Shown: in pieces, positions 53,215 through 64,000 of the stretch | How the letters are laid out: every line of letters starts with the position of its first letter | How positions within the stretch are numbered: position 1 is the first letter of the stretch | NCBI RefSeq assembly: GCF_003185655.1 | Contig: NZ_QHJQ01000003.1 | Location: forward strand, 310,001 to 374,000 | Length of the DNA stretch: 64,000 bases | From: Coraliomargarita sinensis | GTDB taxonomy: Bacteria; Verrucomicrobiota; Verrucomicrobiia; Opitutales; Coraliomargaritaceae | Reading direction: 5' to 3' | Translations under genes and position numbers: made by a program | The notes under the pieces: generated by a model | The model's input: only the letters and a program-made list of their open reading frames with translations | What the model was told of the DNA's origin: nothing | Databases searched by the model: none

Positions 53215-55553
53215 GAGGATTCTTCCCCCTTTCTCTTTTTCAGGCCCGCCGCGACCAAAGCCGCGATGCCCAGCGCCGCCGTCGCCACCACGACGATCTC
53301 GCCGAGCGTATCCAGGGCGCGGAAGTCCACCAGGATGACGTTGACCACGTTCTTCCCCTTGGCTTCCGGGTAACTCATCTCAGCCAGCGTGCTGGAAATT
53401 GCCGGGCTGAACTGAATGTTCAGTGCCTTCAGCAGAAGAATGGTAATGGTGGCGCCGAAGGCCGAGGCCACAATCATATCGCGCAGACGGGTCGCCCCGC
53501 TGGAAAAGGTCTTCAACTTGGGCAGCATCAGGATGACGAACATGAAGAGCACCACCGTCAGTGTTTCCACGAGGAGCTGGGTAATCGCGAGGTCGGGCGC
53601 GCCGTAGTAAGCGAAGATCAGTGCCACCCCGAAACCGATGGTCCCGAGCGAGGCGAGCACGGTAATGTAGCTGTTGGCGAGGACCGCCAGCACGGCGGCA
53701 ATCGTCATGATGATCGTCAGGCCCACCATGAGGGTATCGTACTCCGCCCAGTTGACCGCAATCGACCACTCGCCGTGTTTATTGATCGCCCAGAGCAAAA
53801 GTCCTACCGCCACCACCACGATCATGAAGACGTAGTCGTGCAGCCGCCCGGTCTGCAGGCGGCGCGTCTGGAATTTCGAGAACCACATCGTCGCATTGAA
53901 GATGCGCTCATACATCGCTTCCGCACCGTAGGGCCGAATGGCCGCCAGCACGCGATCCGCCACAGCCCAGAAGCGGGCGCGGTAAAGGAAGACGAAGAAG
54001 CCCCCCAACACGGTGATTCCGCTCAAAAGCAGAGGCAGGTTCGGCTTGACCAGATTCCAGAGGGCCAGATCCAGGTGGGCAATCTCGGTTCCCTTGATGG
54101 CGGCCACTGCCGGCGAGACCATGAACTCAGTCACCCAGAAAGGAATGATCCCGATGACCAGCCCCGCCACCGCCAGCACGATCGGACCGATCCACATGGA
54201 AAACGGTGCTTCATGGGGCTTCTTGGGCAGGGCGTCGTGGTTGGGCTTCCCGAAGAAGGGACCGATCCCCGCTTTCAGCGCCAGGCCCATCATCACGAGG
54301 TTGCCCACGAGCGCGGCCGCCAGAAAGACAATCTCAATACCGTCCAGCTTGACGCCCGCCTTGTAGATCAACTCCTTGCCGATGAAGCCGAAAAAGGGAG
54401 GGAGGCCGGACATGGAGAGCGCGGCCAGGCCGCTGGCGATTGCGGTGATCGGCATCAACCCTCGAAGACCGCGCAGCAAAGTCACATCCCGGGTGCCGGT
54501 CTCGTGGTCAATCGACCCCACGACCATGAAGAGCGTCGCCTTGTACAGGGCATGCCCGAGCAGGAATACCACCATCGCCTTGATGGCATACTCCGAGCCG
54601 ATGCCGAGTAGCATCGTAAGGACACCGAGCACCCCGAGCGTGGTGTAGGCGAGAATCGACTTCACATCCTTCTGGAAGAGCCCGAGGAACATGGCCAGAA
54701 GGAGCGTCAGACTCCCGAAAATCGCCAGGCTGTATTCCCAGAGTCCGCTGCCACTCAGTGCCGGGTTGGTCCGCGCGATGAGAAAGATCCCGGCCTTGAC
54801 CATGGTCGCGGAGTGCAGAAAGGCACTCACCGGAGTCGGCCCCGCCATCGCGTTGGGAAGCCAAAAATGAAAGGGCACCTGCGCACTTTTGGTAAATGCG
54901 CCGATCAACAGCAGAACAATGATACCACTGTAGAACGGGCTCGCCTGCACCAAGTCACCGAGGTTGTTGATCTCGCTGATCTTCCAGGTGCCGGTGACGG
55001 CAGCCAACAGCACAAAACCCGCGAGCATCGCCATGGCACCGAGCCCGGTGACGAGCAGTGCCTGCAGCGCCTTCCAGCGCGCTTCCTTCGACTCATGGTT
55101 GAAACCGATGAGGAGGTAGGAAGTGATACTCGTCAGTTCCCAGAAAACAAAGAGCAGGATTAAATTGTCGGACAGGACCAGCCCGAGCATGGCACCCATG
55201 AAGGCCAGAAGGTAGAGGTAAAAGCGCCCCAATTGCGGGTGGCCGTGCATGTAGCCCTGAGCATAAAGGACGATAAATCCACCGATACCGGTGATCAAAA
55301 TCGACATCAGGAAGGCCAGACCATCCAGGCGGAAATCAAGCGAAGCTCCCAGCGCGCTGAACCAGTCGAGGCTGTAGGCAACCCCCGCTCCGCTTTCCAC
55401 CGGGCCCGCCTGCGAGAGGATGAGTCCAAGCGCCGCAAACGGAGCGACACTGAGCACATAACCCACCCGGTCGCCCAGAAGACACCGCAGACAAGGTGCG
55501 GCGAAAGCAGCTATAAAAATAATAGCTGGGCAGGCGATGAGGAATTCAGGCAT
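53211..55553 (-). CDS. mnhA: Mrp antiporter subunit MrpA/MnhA
   Basis: I start at the ATG at 55553 (780 residues, MPEFLIACPAIIF); the frame opens at 55604. The NuoL-like core (about helices 1-14) has LLFVFWELTSITSYLLIGF (key Glu) and KSAQVPFHFWLPNAMAGPTPVSAFLHSATMVKAG split over about 235-270 (key Lys and His), followed by a C-terminal MnhB-like domain (about 600-780, YGAPDLAITQLLVETLTVVL). Together the seven subunits exchange Na+ (or K+) for H+ in a salty setting. Confidence 0.96.
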   Translation of the reverse strand: MPEFLIACPAIIFIAAFAAPCLRCLLGDRVGYVLSVAPFAALGLILSQAGPVESGAGVAYSLDWFSALGASLDFRLDGLAFLMSILITGIGGFIVLYAQGYMHGHPQLGRFYLYLLAFMGAMLGLVLSDNLILLFVFWELTSITSYLLIGFNHESKEARWKALQALLVTGLGAMAMLAGFVLLAAVTGTWKISEINNLGDLVQASPFYSGIIVLLLIGAFTKSAQVPFHFWLPNAMAGPTPVSAFLHSATMVKAGIFLIARTNPALSGSGLWEYSLAIFGSLTLLLAMFLGLFQKDVKSILAYTTLGVLGVLTMLLGIGSEYAIKAMVVFLLGHALYKATLFMVVGSIDHETGTRDVTLLRGLRGLMPITAIASGLAALSMSGLPPFFGFIGKELIYKAGVKLDGIEIVFLAAALVGNLVMMGLALKAGIGPFFGKPNHDALPKKPHEAPFSMWIGPIVLAVAGLVIGIIPFWVTEFMVSPAVAAIKGTEIAHLDLALWNLVKPNLPLLLSGITVLGGFFVFLYRARFWAVADRVLAAIRPYGAEAMYERIFNATMWFSKFQTRRLQTGRLHDYVFMIVVVAVGLLLWAINKHGEWSIAVNWAEYDTLMVGLTIIMTIAAVLAVLANSYITVLASLGTIGFGVALIFAYYGAPDLAITQLLVETLTVVLFMFVILMLPKLKTFSSGATRLRDMIVASAFGATITILLLKALNIQFSPAISSTLAEMSYPEAKGKNVVNVILVDFRALDTLGEIVVVATAALGIAALVAAGLKKRKGEESS

Positions 55554-55591
55554 TCGTCTGAGGTTAGTGGATTCTTTGGTAGTGGAAGCGC

Positions 55592-55621
55592 GTATAGTTC
55601 TCAACCAACCCAGCGGATCAA
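55592..55621 (-). promoter_or_regulatory. Candidate promoter of the mrp operon
   Basis: On the minus strand TTGATC (55616-55621) is followed after 18 bases by CTATAC (55592-55597), 39 bases before the mrpA start. The upstream neighbour ends 69 bp away behind a hairpin, so an independent promoter is expected here. Confidence 0.4.
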
Positions 55622-55648
55622 GTCTAACTGGCTAAAATTTTTTAGCGG

Positions 55649-55666
55649 TACGGGAAAAGTCCCGTA
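55649..55666 (-). terminator. Hairpin after the secreted charged protein gene
   Basis: TACGGGA and its complement form a perfect 7-bp stem with a 4-base loop, 23 bp beyond the stop codon at 55690; a second small palindrome (CTAAAA..TTTTAG, 55632-55645) follows in transcript order. Together they look like a terminator separating this gene from mrpA. Confidence 0.5.
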
Positions 55667-55689
55667 ATCAACGCGCTCGTGATCGAAAA

Positions 55690-56247
55690 CTATTCGTCGC
55701 CCGAGCCGGCTTTTTTCACGGAAACGCCGTCATCAGAGCGGTTCCGGCGAAACTGGAAGCGGTTGAGATCACGCATCGACAGTTCCTCAGCCAGCTCCAT
55801 GTAGTGCGGGGAATCCTGCAGCATCATGTTGTAGAGTTTGCGGTCGGCCACCAACTCGGCCTCTTTGTCCATTTTGATATCGGCGCGTTTGTGTAAGTCG
55901 GCCATCCGCTCGTTCCACCTGGACATTTCAAGGTCCATGGTCTTGCGGTCCAGAACCTCGACCTCAAAGCGCTCCTTCTTTTTTTTCTCATCCAAAGTGA
56001 TGGGCGCACGCTTGGATCCGAGGGAAGAAAAATGCTTGTTCCACTCCTTGATCGGAAAAGTTTTATCCTGAAGGCGTGACTGTTCCTTGCCCGACCAAAA
56101 CTTTTTTTCCACCCGTTTTTCCTCCACACGCTCGGCCTTACGCCCGACCAAATCGGAGAAACCAGGGATTGCTTCCATGAATGAACTGCTCATCAGGACC
56201 AGTCCGGCAAAGAGTAAAACTGTTCTAAAGTGCAACACTGCATGCAA
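55690..56247 (-). CDS. Secreted highly charged protein of unknown function
   Basis: A 185-residue protein with a signal peptide (about 1-25, ending FMEA) and a mature part very rich in Lys, Arg, Glu and Asp (VGRKAERVEEKRVEKKFW, DEKKKKERFEVEVLDRK), probably helical. No family is recognised. It stands alone between the mrp operon and the divergent leuS gene, with only 95 bp to leuS. Confidence 0.65.
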   Translation of the reverse strand: MHAVLHFRTVLLFAGLVLMSSSFMEAIPGFSDLVGRKAERVEEKRVEKKFWSGKEQSRLQDKTFPIKEWNKHFSSLGSKRAPITLDEKKKKERFEVEVLDRKTMDLEMSRWNERMADLHKRADIKMDKEAELVADRKLYNMMLQDSPHYMELAEELSMRDLNRFQFRRNRSDDGVSVKKAGSGDE

Positions 56248-56297
56248 TTTAAGGGCTAAAGTCGCCCAAGATTCAAGTCATTCCCGTTCCTCCGCCA

Positions 56298-56327
56298 TTG
56301 ACGGGTGCGTAGCGAGGCCTCTAAATC
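56298..56327 (+). promoter_or_regulatory. Candidate leuS promoter
   Basis: TTGACG (56298-56303) and TAAATC (56322-56327, 18-base spacer) or CTAAAT (17-base spacer) precede the leuS ATG by only 15 bases, which would give a leader of under ten bases. A direct repeat TCCGCCATT flanks the pair (56290-56298, 56326-56334). Confidence 0.4.
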
Positions 56328-56342
56328 CGCCATTTTTAAAAA

Positions 56343-58904
<2,562 letters not shown>

Positions 58905-58906
58905 CC

Positions 58907-59725
58907 ATGGTGCCCCGCTCACGCATCCTCTTCGTTAGCTGCCTCATCTTCAGTGCCGCCATCCGGTTGGCCGGAGAAGACTACGGCTACGAGTTGAATG
59001 ACGGGCTCGCAATCATCACCACGACAAAGGGGGAGGTTTCCATCACCGCAGGTGACGGCAGGAAACGCGAAGCGGAGCTGCATGCCGTCGAGACATTGAG
59101 CGGAACGGAAATCACCACCGGCACGAACGACCACATCTTTTTATCGCTCTCTAATGGCAGCGCCCTGGGTGTCTACGAGAACACACGAGTGCGTTTCGAG
59201 AGCTACCGCCAACGCCCCTTCCCCAGTGAAAAGCAGAGTACTGAGCATGAGCCAACTTTCTCCAGAATGACCGTTCAGTTAACGGAAGGCAGTCTCACTT
59301 TTTCGGCGGAGCATTTGTCCCCGCTCTCCCAGTTGGTGATTCAATTACCGATCGGTCGAATCGAGGCGAACAAGGCATCCGGACGATTGATCTACAACGA
59401 AGAAGAAGCCGTGATCACCATTACCGGTGGCATCGTCAGCTACTACTCCCCGGGCAGCGAGGAAGAAAACTTTATTCATGCCCCGAATCAGCTGCGATTG
59501 AATCAGGAGGGCGCAGAGCTTAAACGTATGGCTAAGGAGCCATCGGAATCCGACAGCTCCGCGACACTGACCAAACTGCTCATCGACGCAACCCACCACG
59601 CCAAAGAGCGAGTCCTGTTCAGGGTCCGTCCAGAGAGCGGGGCCGCCATTCCGCGCCCGGTTCTTGTGGCTGATCCTGAGGCCTTGCTAAAAGAGTCCCC
59701 GCGCCCCTACAGTTACCAGAACTAA
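58907..59725 (+). CDS. Secreted FecR-domain-like protein
   Basis: A 272-residue protein with a signal peptide (about 1-22). The next ~150 residues resemble the FecR beta domain (TTTKGEVSITAGDG, TLSGTEITTGTNDHIFLSLSNGSALGVYE, with the typical G-x(n)-T-x(5)-S layout). The C-terminal third is charged and less structured. Classic FecR proteins sense iron-siderophore receptors; here no sigma factor or receptor is adjacent, so the role is open. Its stop overlaps the lpxI start by one base (TAATG). Confidence 0.75.
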   Translation: MVPRSRILFVSCLIFSAAIRLAGEDYGYELNDGLAIITTTKGEVSITAGDGRKREAELHAVETLSGTEITTGTNDHIFLSLSNGSALGVYENTRVRFESYRQRPFPSEKQSTEHEPTFSRMTVQLTEGSLTFSAEHLSPLSQLVIQLPIGRIEANKASGRLIYNEEEAVITITGGIVSYYSPGSEEENFIHAPNQLRLNQEGAELKRMAKEPSESDSSATLTKLLIDATHHAKERVLFRVRPESGAAIPRPVLVADPEALLKESPRPYSYQN

Positions 59726-60585
59726 TGCGTGACCAACCATCCGTTTTCCTGCCCGGTGATTATGACCAAAGACCGATCGGTCTGATTGCCGGCAAGGGGC
59801 GTTACCCCATCATAACCGCCGAACAGATCCGTCGGACAGGGCTGCCGGTCCGGCTGATTTCCTTTCAGGGCGAAACGGAAGCCGAACTGATCGATAGCTT
59901 CGCACCGGAAGAGCACTGCCAGATCAAGGTGGGGCAACTGGGCAAGCTGCTGAAGTCACTCCGCAAACTGGATTGCGGCTATGCTCTGATGGCAGGGCAA
60001 CTCACTCCCAAGCGCCTTTTCCATGGACTTCACCCCGACCTGAAAGCGCTGAAAATTTTAAACGGTCTGAGGCGTAAGAATGCGGAAACCATCTTTGGGG
60101 CAATTGCCGCTGAAATCGAAGCACTCAATATCCGGATGCTTGATGCACGAAGTTTCCTGGATGGGCAATTGGCCAGTGAAGGTCTGATGACTCCGGGCAA
60201 ATTAAAAGCTGAACCCGATTACATCGACCACGGGATTCAAATCGCCAAAAGCGTAAGTGAACTCGATATCGGTCAGGGTTGCGTTGTACGCAAGGGTACC
60301 GTGCTCGCAGTCGAAGCTTATGAAGGCACGGACCCGATGTTACAACGTGCGGGAACGTTCAAAACCGATGGCCTTATTTTCGTAAAAACAGTCAAACACA
60401 ATCAGGATTACCGCTTCGACGTTCCGGTATTTGGAGAGCGCACTCTTGAGGTCATGCATGCCAGCGGTATCCAGACTGCAGCATTGGAAGCCGGTCGTGT
60501 CATCATGCTCGACAAGGCTCAACTCCTCAAAACCGCCAGGGAAATGAAGATTGAGTTATTGGGCTTTCAACATAAGCGTACTTGA
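59725..60585 (+). CDS. lpxI: UDP-2,3-diacylglucosamine pyrophosphatase LpxI
   Basis: Hydrolyses UDP-2,3-diacylglucosamine to lipid X and UMP in lipid A synthesis, replacing LpxH in many lineages. The 286-residue protein has the family's N-terminal PIGLIAGKGRYPIITAEQ, a C-terminal domain with RKGTVLAVEAYEGTDPM and the catalytic-side FKTDGLIFVKTVKHNQDYRFDVP region. The ATG overlaps the upstream stop codon (TAATG), so lpxI is coupled to the FecR-like gene. With lpxD at 5978 it marks a lipid A-making organism. Confidence 0.93.
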   Translation: MRDQPSVFLPGDYDQRPIGLIAGKGRYPIITAEQIRRTGLPVRLISFQGETEAELIDSFAPEEHCQIKVGQLGKLLKSLRKLDCGYALMAGQLTPKRLFHGLHPDLKALKILNGLRRKNAETIFGAIAAEIEALNIRMLDARSFLDGQLASEGLMTPGKLKAEPDYIDHGIQIAKSVSELDIGQGCVVRKGTVLAVEAYEGTDPMLQRAGTFKTDGLIFVKTVKHNQDYRFDVPVFGERTLEVMHASGIQTAALEAGRVIMLDKAQLLKTAREMKIELLGFQHKRT

Positions 60586-60629
60586 CCCCCAACGACGCCC
60601 TCCTATTGAAATAGGCACGCTTCCATTCG

Positions 60630-61133
60630 GTGACCCATCACATACAAGACTTTTCCCGGCAAAAAGCTGGCTTTTCTCTGGTAGAAATCGCGGTCGTGGT
60701 TGCTGTTATCGGTATACTTGTCGCACTTGCGATTCCTGCCTATAAACGCTCGCAAGACAGTACCAGAATCGCGACGATTGAAAACGATCTTCGTATTTAC
60801 GAACAGAATTTTGAAACTTTCGAACTGGAGAATAAATTTTTTCCGCCATCCCAGCCCATTCCCGGGCAATTTCCTGACGGTATGGCCGAGCTTATGCCCG
60901 ACACCTGGAAGCTGCCCAGCCCGATAGGCGGCACCTACCGCTGGGTATACACCACCGAGGAAAAACCTTCCGACCGCAGCGCCTACATCGAAATTGTGAA
61001 TAGCCCCGCTAATCCTATTCTGATTAGTGCGGAACGGCTAAGGGAGATTGACGACGATATGGATGACGGCAACACCTCGACCGGGCAGTTTATTTTAAAC
61101 GGACTGAATATACGCTACTATATCAGGTTTTAG
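60630..61133 (+). CDS. Type II/IV-like prepilin (pseudopilin)
   Basis: A 167-residue protein with a short leader and the prepilin cleavage site after Gly14 (KAG/FSLVEIAVVVAVIGI), Glu5 of the mature protein (Glu19), and a single N-terminal hydrophobic helix. The C-terminal domain (about 50-167) has two acidic loops and no cysteine pair. It resembles the scattered single prepilins of Verrucomicrobia; no secretion or pilus genes are adjacent. Its stop overlaps the convergent gene by 4 bases. Confidence 0.88.
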   Translation: MTHHIQDFSRQKAGFSLVEIAVVVAVIGILVALAIPAYKRSQDSTRIATIENDLRIYEQNFETFELENKFFPPSQPIPGQFPDGMAELMPDTWKLPSPIGGTYRWVYTTEEKPSDRSAYIEIVNSPANPILISAERLREIDDDMDDGNTSTGQFILNGLNIRYYIRF

Positions 61134-61963
61134 TAGCCGCCTTCCAGAACTTCGCCCAGTGAAGACAGGCGATCACCATGGCGCGTGTATGTGACACCAT
61201 GTAGCGTAATTTTATCACCCTTCAGTTCCAACAAGTGTATTTCGCCCGCCAGCAGTGCAGGCTCTCCCCGGTGGAGCCCTGCCGCCACGGCATAACTCTC
61301 TTTGGGCACCAGATTATAAGTTTCCTGCTTCGGGGAATACCATAATTCGTAAATCGTGAACAAGCCTTCTTCCGTGAGTTCGATCACTGTACTTCCTTCG
61401 CGAAACTCGCTTATATAAACGTCCGCGTATTGCCTCAAGAGCTTGCCCTCCTGCCCCATGGACGGCACGAAATGGGGCGCTTCAACGAGGTTGACCTGAT
61501 GGCTCAGGTTTTTCCAGCTGTAGTAAATGGATCCTGCCAAAACCAGCATAGAAATGGTCAACAACCCCGTTTTGAATTGCTTCGTCCCGAGGCTGCCTCC
61601 GGTCAATGGACGAGTGTAAACATCCTCGTCCGGATCGTGCCGCAGTGCCTGCTCGACCGATTGCCCCTCCAAAAGGCGGATGACTTCGTCCGGCGTAACA
61701 ACCAGGTCCCTGCGATTCGTCGATTTAAGTTCGGTGTAGTAAAGTTTGCCACGTATGGCACGAATCTGCACGTTGTGGGAGTCCCAGTTAATTTTAACCT
61801 CGGGAAAATCAACAACCGGAAATTGGGTCGTCGCGATAGCAATACGGTTCAGTATCCGTGTAAGTTCGGAGCTTTTTTCAATCGTTCTTGTCCATGCCTC
61901 GGAGTGATCATCACTTATCGTGTAATCTTCACAAATATGTGAAACTCTTACTTCGTAGGGCAT
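61130..61963 (-). CDS. Unknown protein with one central membrane helix
   Basis: A 277-residue protein: a soluble N-terminal domain (about 1-125), a membrane helix (about 132-150, LLTISMLVLAGSIYYSW) and a periplasmic beta-rich domain (about 160-277, with STVIELTEEGLFTIYELWYS). No signature is recognised. It is convergent with the prepilin (4-base overlap) and 64 bp downstream of the 62029 gene. Confidence 0.6.
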   Translation of the reverse strand: MPYEVRVSHICEDYTISDDHSEAWTRTIEKSSELTRILNRIAIATTQFPVVDFPEVKINWDSHNVQIRAIRGKLYYTELKSTNRRDLVVTPDEVIRLLEGQSVEQALRHDPDEDVYTRPLTGGSLGTKQFKTGLLTISMLVLAGSIYYSWKNLSHQVNLVEAPHFVPSMGQEGKLLRQYADVYISEFREGSTVIELTEEGLFTIYELWYSPKQETYNLVPKESYAVAAGLHRGEPALLAGEIHLLELKGDKITLHGVTYTRHGDRLSSLGEVLEGGY

Positions 61964-62028
61964 AAATTAAAGGGCGAACGCAGAAAGGGAAAATCGTCCC
62001 GTCTTGACAAGCTATTAGTTCGGGACAC

Positions 62029-62544
62029 TCACTCCCCGGTGTCAGCTGCCTCGCTTGCCGCCTTCGCATCCTTCTGAACTCGGCTGTACAAAGCGATATC
62101 GGGAATATCGATTACAACGTGGCCGAGCAAACGAAGAACCACGATCGCTATCACTTTTGCTGATGTGTTGAGCAGAGCGACCAGTGCAATACCATCCGTG
62201 AGCAAGGTCAGCTTGACCCCTCCCACCAGTACAACCACGGCGATCGCCACCCATGCAAGCAAATCGACCATGAGACGCAAATCACCGTAAGCGGAATTTT
62301 GCCGTACTTCATTCCTCAGATTCAGCACCGGATTATGACTCGACGCATGGTGACTGGAACGACTCTTCCCCCGGCTTCTGTGCCGCTTGGATGAATCGCT
62401 TGATTTCGCGGAACTTTTCTCCACCACCCGTTCACGTGAACTCCGGTAGGCCGCGTAGGCTTTCTGCCACTGCCGCTTGGAAAACTTCCGTGATGTAGGA
62501 TCTATTTTTTCCCGCGACGCCTTAAAAGTATCAAAGTCGTCCAT
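62029..62544 (-). CDS. Unknown protein with two C-terminal membrane helices
   Basis: A 171-residue protein with a Lys/Arg/Ser-rich N-terminal half (KRQWQKAYAAYRSSRERVVEK, SKRHRSRGKSRSSHH) and two hydrophobic helices (about 92-112 and 120-140). The basic tail could contact nucleic acid or membrane lipid. No family is recognised. It lies between an ABC ATPase and the unknown gene at 61130, same strand. Confidence 0.6.
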   Translation of the reverse strand: MDDFDTFKASREKIDPTSRKFSKRQWQKAYAAYRSSRERVVEKSSAKSSDSSKRHRSRGKSRSSHHASSHNPVLNLRNEVRQNSAYGDLRLMVDLLAWVAIAVVVLVGGVKLTLLTDGIALVALLNTSAKVIAIVVLRLLGHVVIDIPDIALYSRVQKDAKAASEAADTGE

Positions 62545-62607
62545 TTTTCATATTCTCGCGCAAAACGCTTTATTTGTCGAGCGGCTTAAAATTGATTAAT
62601 TGAGACG

Positions 62608-63417
62608 CTAGAGCTGGGGCACAGCGTCCAAGAGTTTTCTGGTATATGGATGCTGAGGATGGTTGTAGATCGCTTCAGCGCTGGCCTGTTCCACAATCTT
62701 CCCTTCTGACATCACAAGAACATCATCGCTGATATGCTCCACCACGGCAAGATCATGGGCAATGAAGAGATAAGTTAAGCCATACTCCTCCTGTAGATCC
62801 TGCAATAAATTCACGATCTGTGCCTGCACCGAAACATCGAGCGCGCTGACCGGTTCGTCGCAAATGATAAACTCCGGCTCCACCGCGAGGGCCCGGGCAA
62901 TACCGATACGTTGCCGCTGCCCTCCACTGAATTGGTGAGGGTACCGCTGCATGTAATCAGGCTCAAGGCCGACCCGTTTCAGCAGTTCCGCCACACGGTC
63001 CTGCTTCTGACTGCGCGACCAGTCCCCGAAATGGATGTCGAGAGGCTCCGCGATGATGCTGTAGATCGTCATTCGCGGGTTCAACGAACCGAAGGGATCC
63101 TGAAAAATAACCTGCATCCTTTTACGGTAACTTTGAAACTGGCTGCTGTTCATCGCAGTCAATTCAACGCCTTCGTAATAAATTCTGCCCTCGGTGACCG
63201 GAACGAGTTTGGCAATGGCACGGCCTGTCGTGGTCTTGCCACTGCCGCTCTCTCCTACCAGCCCGACTGTTTTCCCTCTCGGCACAGTAAAACTGACTCC
63301 ATCGACCGCCTTCACCTGGTCCACGGTTCGCTGCAAAACGCCCCCCAGAATCGGGAAATACACCTTCAAGTCGTATACCTCAAGCAGTGCGCCTGAATCT
63401 GTTTTTGCTTCCTCCAT
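62608..63417 (-). CDS. ABC transporter ATPase, oligopeptide type (OppF/DppF)
   Basis: A 269-residue ATPase that powers peptide or nickel import. Motifs: Walker [10 protein letters not shown] (55-63), Q-loop [12 protein letters not shown], signature FSGGQRQR (163-170) and Walker B FIICDE (183-188). It ends just after the KLLDAVPQ segment, so the Oligo/HPY C-terminal domain of many OppF proteins is missing (usual length ~320-330). No permease or binding protein is adjacent; it is divergent from the DegT-family gene. Confidence 0.9.
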   Translation of the reverse strand: MEEAKTDSGALLEVYDLKVYFPILGGVLQRTVDQVKAVDGVSFTVPRGKTVGLVGESGSGKTTTGRAIAKLVPVTEGRIYYEGVELTAMNSSQFQSYRKRMQVIFQDPFGSLNPRMTIYSIIAEPLDIHFGDWSRSQKQDRVAELLKRVGLEPDYMQRYPHQFSGGQRQRIGIARALAVEPEFIICDEPVSALDVSVQAQIVNLLQDLQEEYGLTYLFIAHDLAVVEHISDDVLVMSEGKIVEQASAEAIYNHPQHPYTRKLLDAVPQL

Positions 63418-63617
63418 TAATGTTGAGAACTTGTAGAGATGAATTGATCTTTAGCAAAATAATTTACGACGCATTCGTACCGGACAGCTGATTTGTAGGT
63501 ATTGCCCGGGCATGAGTGCATTTTTCTGACGACTATTGTTTTGCTTTGCCTTTCTTACAGGTGGAAGACTTGGCCCCGTCCAGATCGAGGCTAGACTATT
63601 TCCACGAAGGCCAGAGA
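63418..63617. promoter_or_regulatory. Divergent intergenic region oppF-like/degT-like
   Basis: The 200-bp gap separates the two genes and should hold both promoters. It is AT-rich near 63430-63470. A GAAGG (63606-63610) seven bases before the ATG at 63618 is a good Shine-Dalgarno for that start. No strong repeat was seen. Confidence 0.35.
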
Positions 63618-64000
63618 ATGAAGGGTTTTAGAATAATGAGCGAATCCACCATCAAAGTTCCTTTACTCGACCTGAAGCCACAATACGAGGCACTGGCGGC
63701 AGACCTGAATGCTGCGGTCTCAGAAGTCGTCAAATCGCAATATTTCATTCTCGGACCTGAAGTGGAATGCTTTGAGCACGGCATCGCGGATTATTGCGGG
63801 GTCAAACACGCCATCGGAGTCTCTTCGGGAACCGATGCCCTCATCGTGGCCATGATGGCGATGGGGATCGGTGAGGGCGACGAGGTCATCACCACCCCCT
63901 ACACTTTCTTTGGTACGGTCGGCTCGATTGTCCGACTCGGCGCAAAACCGGTTTTTGTCGATATTGAGCCGGACAGCTTCAATCTGGACGTCTCCAGAAT
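63618..64000 (+). CDS. DegT/DnrJ/EryC1/StrS-family PLP aminotransferase (3' end outside window)
   Basis: The first ~127 codons are visible. Typical features: [35 protein letters not shown], and the PLP-phosphate-contacting [20 protein letters not shown] with [14 protein letters not shown]. The family transfers an amino group to keto-sugars in LPS, O-antigen or exopolysaccharide synthesis. Two in-frame starts exist, ATG at 63618 (with a Shine-Dalgarno) and ATG at 63636 ([13 protein letters not shown]). The active-site lysine lies beyond the window end. Confidence 0.9.
   Translation, partial: MKGFRIMSESTIKVPLLDLKPQYEALAADLNAAVSEVVKSQYFILGPEVECFEHGIADYCGVKHAIGVSSGTDALIVAMMAMGIGEGDEVITTPYTFFGTVGSIVRLGAKPVFVDIEPDSFNLDVSR

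Overview
The window is a gene-dense, moderately GC-rich stretch of bacterial chromosome with no rRNA, tRNA, CRISPR array or recognisable insertion sequence. It reads as a Gram-negative member of the Verrucomicrobiota, most likely class Opitutae (Coraliomargarita/Puniceicoccus-like), probably marine. This is inferred from the gene content: lipid A enzymes (LpxD, LpxI), BamA/Skp, a secreted sulfatase, Gfo/Idh and DUF1080 proteins, a right-handed beta-helix protein, a protein combining GWI-type repeats with calcium-binding repeats, a single type II-like prepilin, and an Mrp-type Na+/H+ antiporter. Most start codons have no clear Shine-Dalgarno sequence, and many neighbouring genes overlap by 1-30 bases.

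Layout. 3-923: 3' part of an unrecognised gene, ending in a small cluster of inverted repeats. 1046-14268: one continuous minus-strand housekeeping run, in transcription order rplY, pth, rpsF, ssb, rplI, dnaB, bamA, skp, lpxD, prs, a small zinc-ribbon membrane protein, guaA, a LolA-like protein and hisD. It joins translation, replication, outer-membrane biogenesis and nucleotide/PRPP/histidine metabolism. 14468-16947: nspC and a soluble cyclic-nucleotide-domain histidine kinase. 17010-20794 (minus): sulfatase, EVE-domain protein, parB and a LysM protein. 21057-27815 (plus): a TPR-TPR-ExbB-ExbD-ExbD envelope operon followed by lgt. 27788-31974: universal stress protein, glgC and, divergently, glmS.

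32027-47379 is the accessory, degradative part: Gfo/Idh oxidoreductase and tandem DUF1080 lipoprotein, divergent from an M60-like metallopeptidase; a frameshifted beta-helix protein and a GWI-repeat/TSP3 protein; a DapA-family lyase with a 2-oxoglutarate semialdehyde dehydrogenase and a divergent FucP-type transporter; a PLA2-like protein; a TonB-dependent receptor; and a DMT exporter. 47442-55553 (minus) is an mrpABCDEFG operon extended by a second putative Na+/H+ antiporter and two small genes. 55690-64000 holds a secreted charged protein, leuS, a FecR-like protein coupled to lpxI, a prepilin, two unknown membrane proteins, an oligopeptide ABC ATPase and the 5' end of a DegT-family aminotransferase.

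The points most worth following up are the TPR/ExbBD operon (a candidate proton-driven envelope machine with no known partner here), a perfect hairpin directly in front of lpxD, a one-base frameshift that splits a beta-helix protein, and short tandem repeats placed immediately 5' of two start codons (guaA and the EVE gene).
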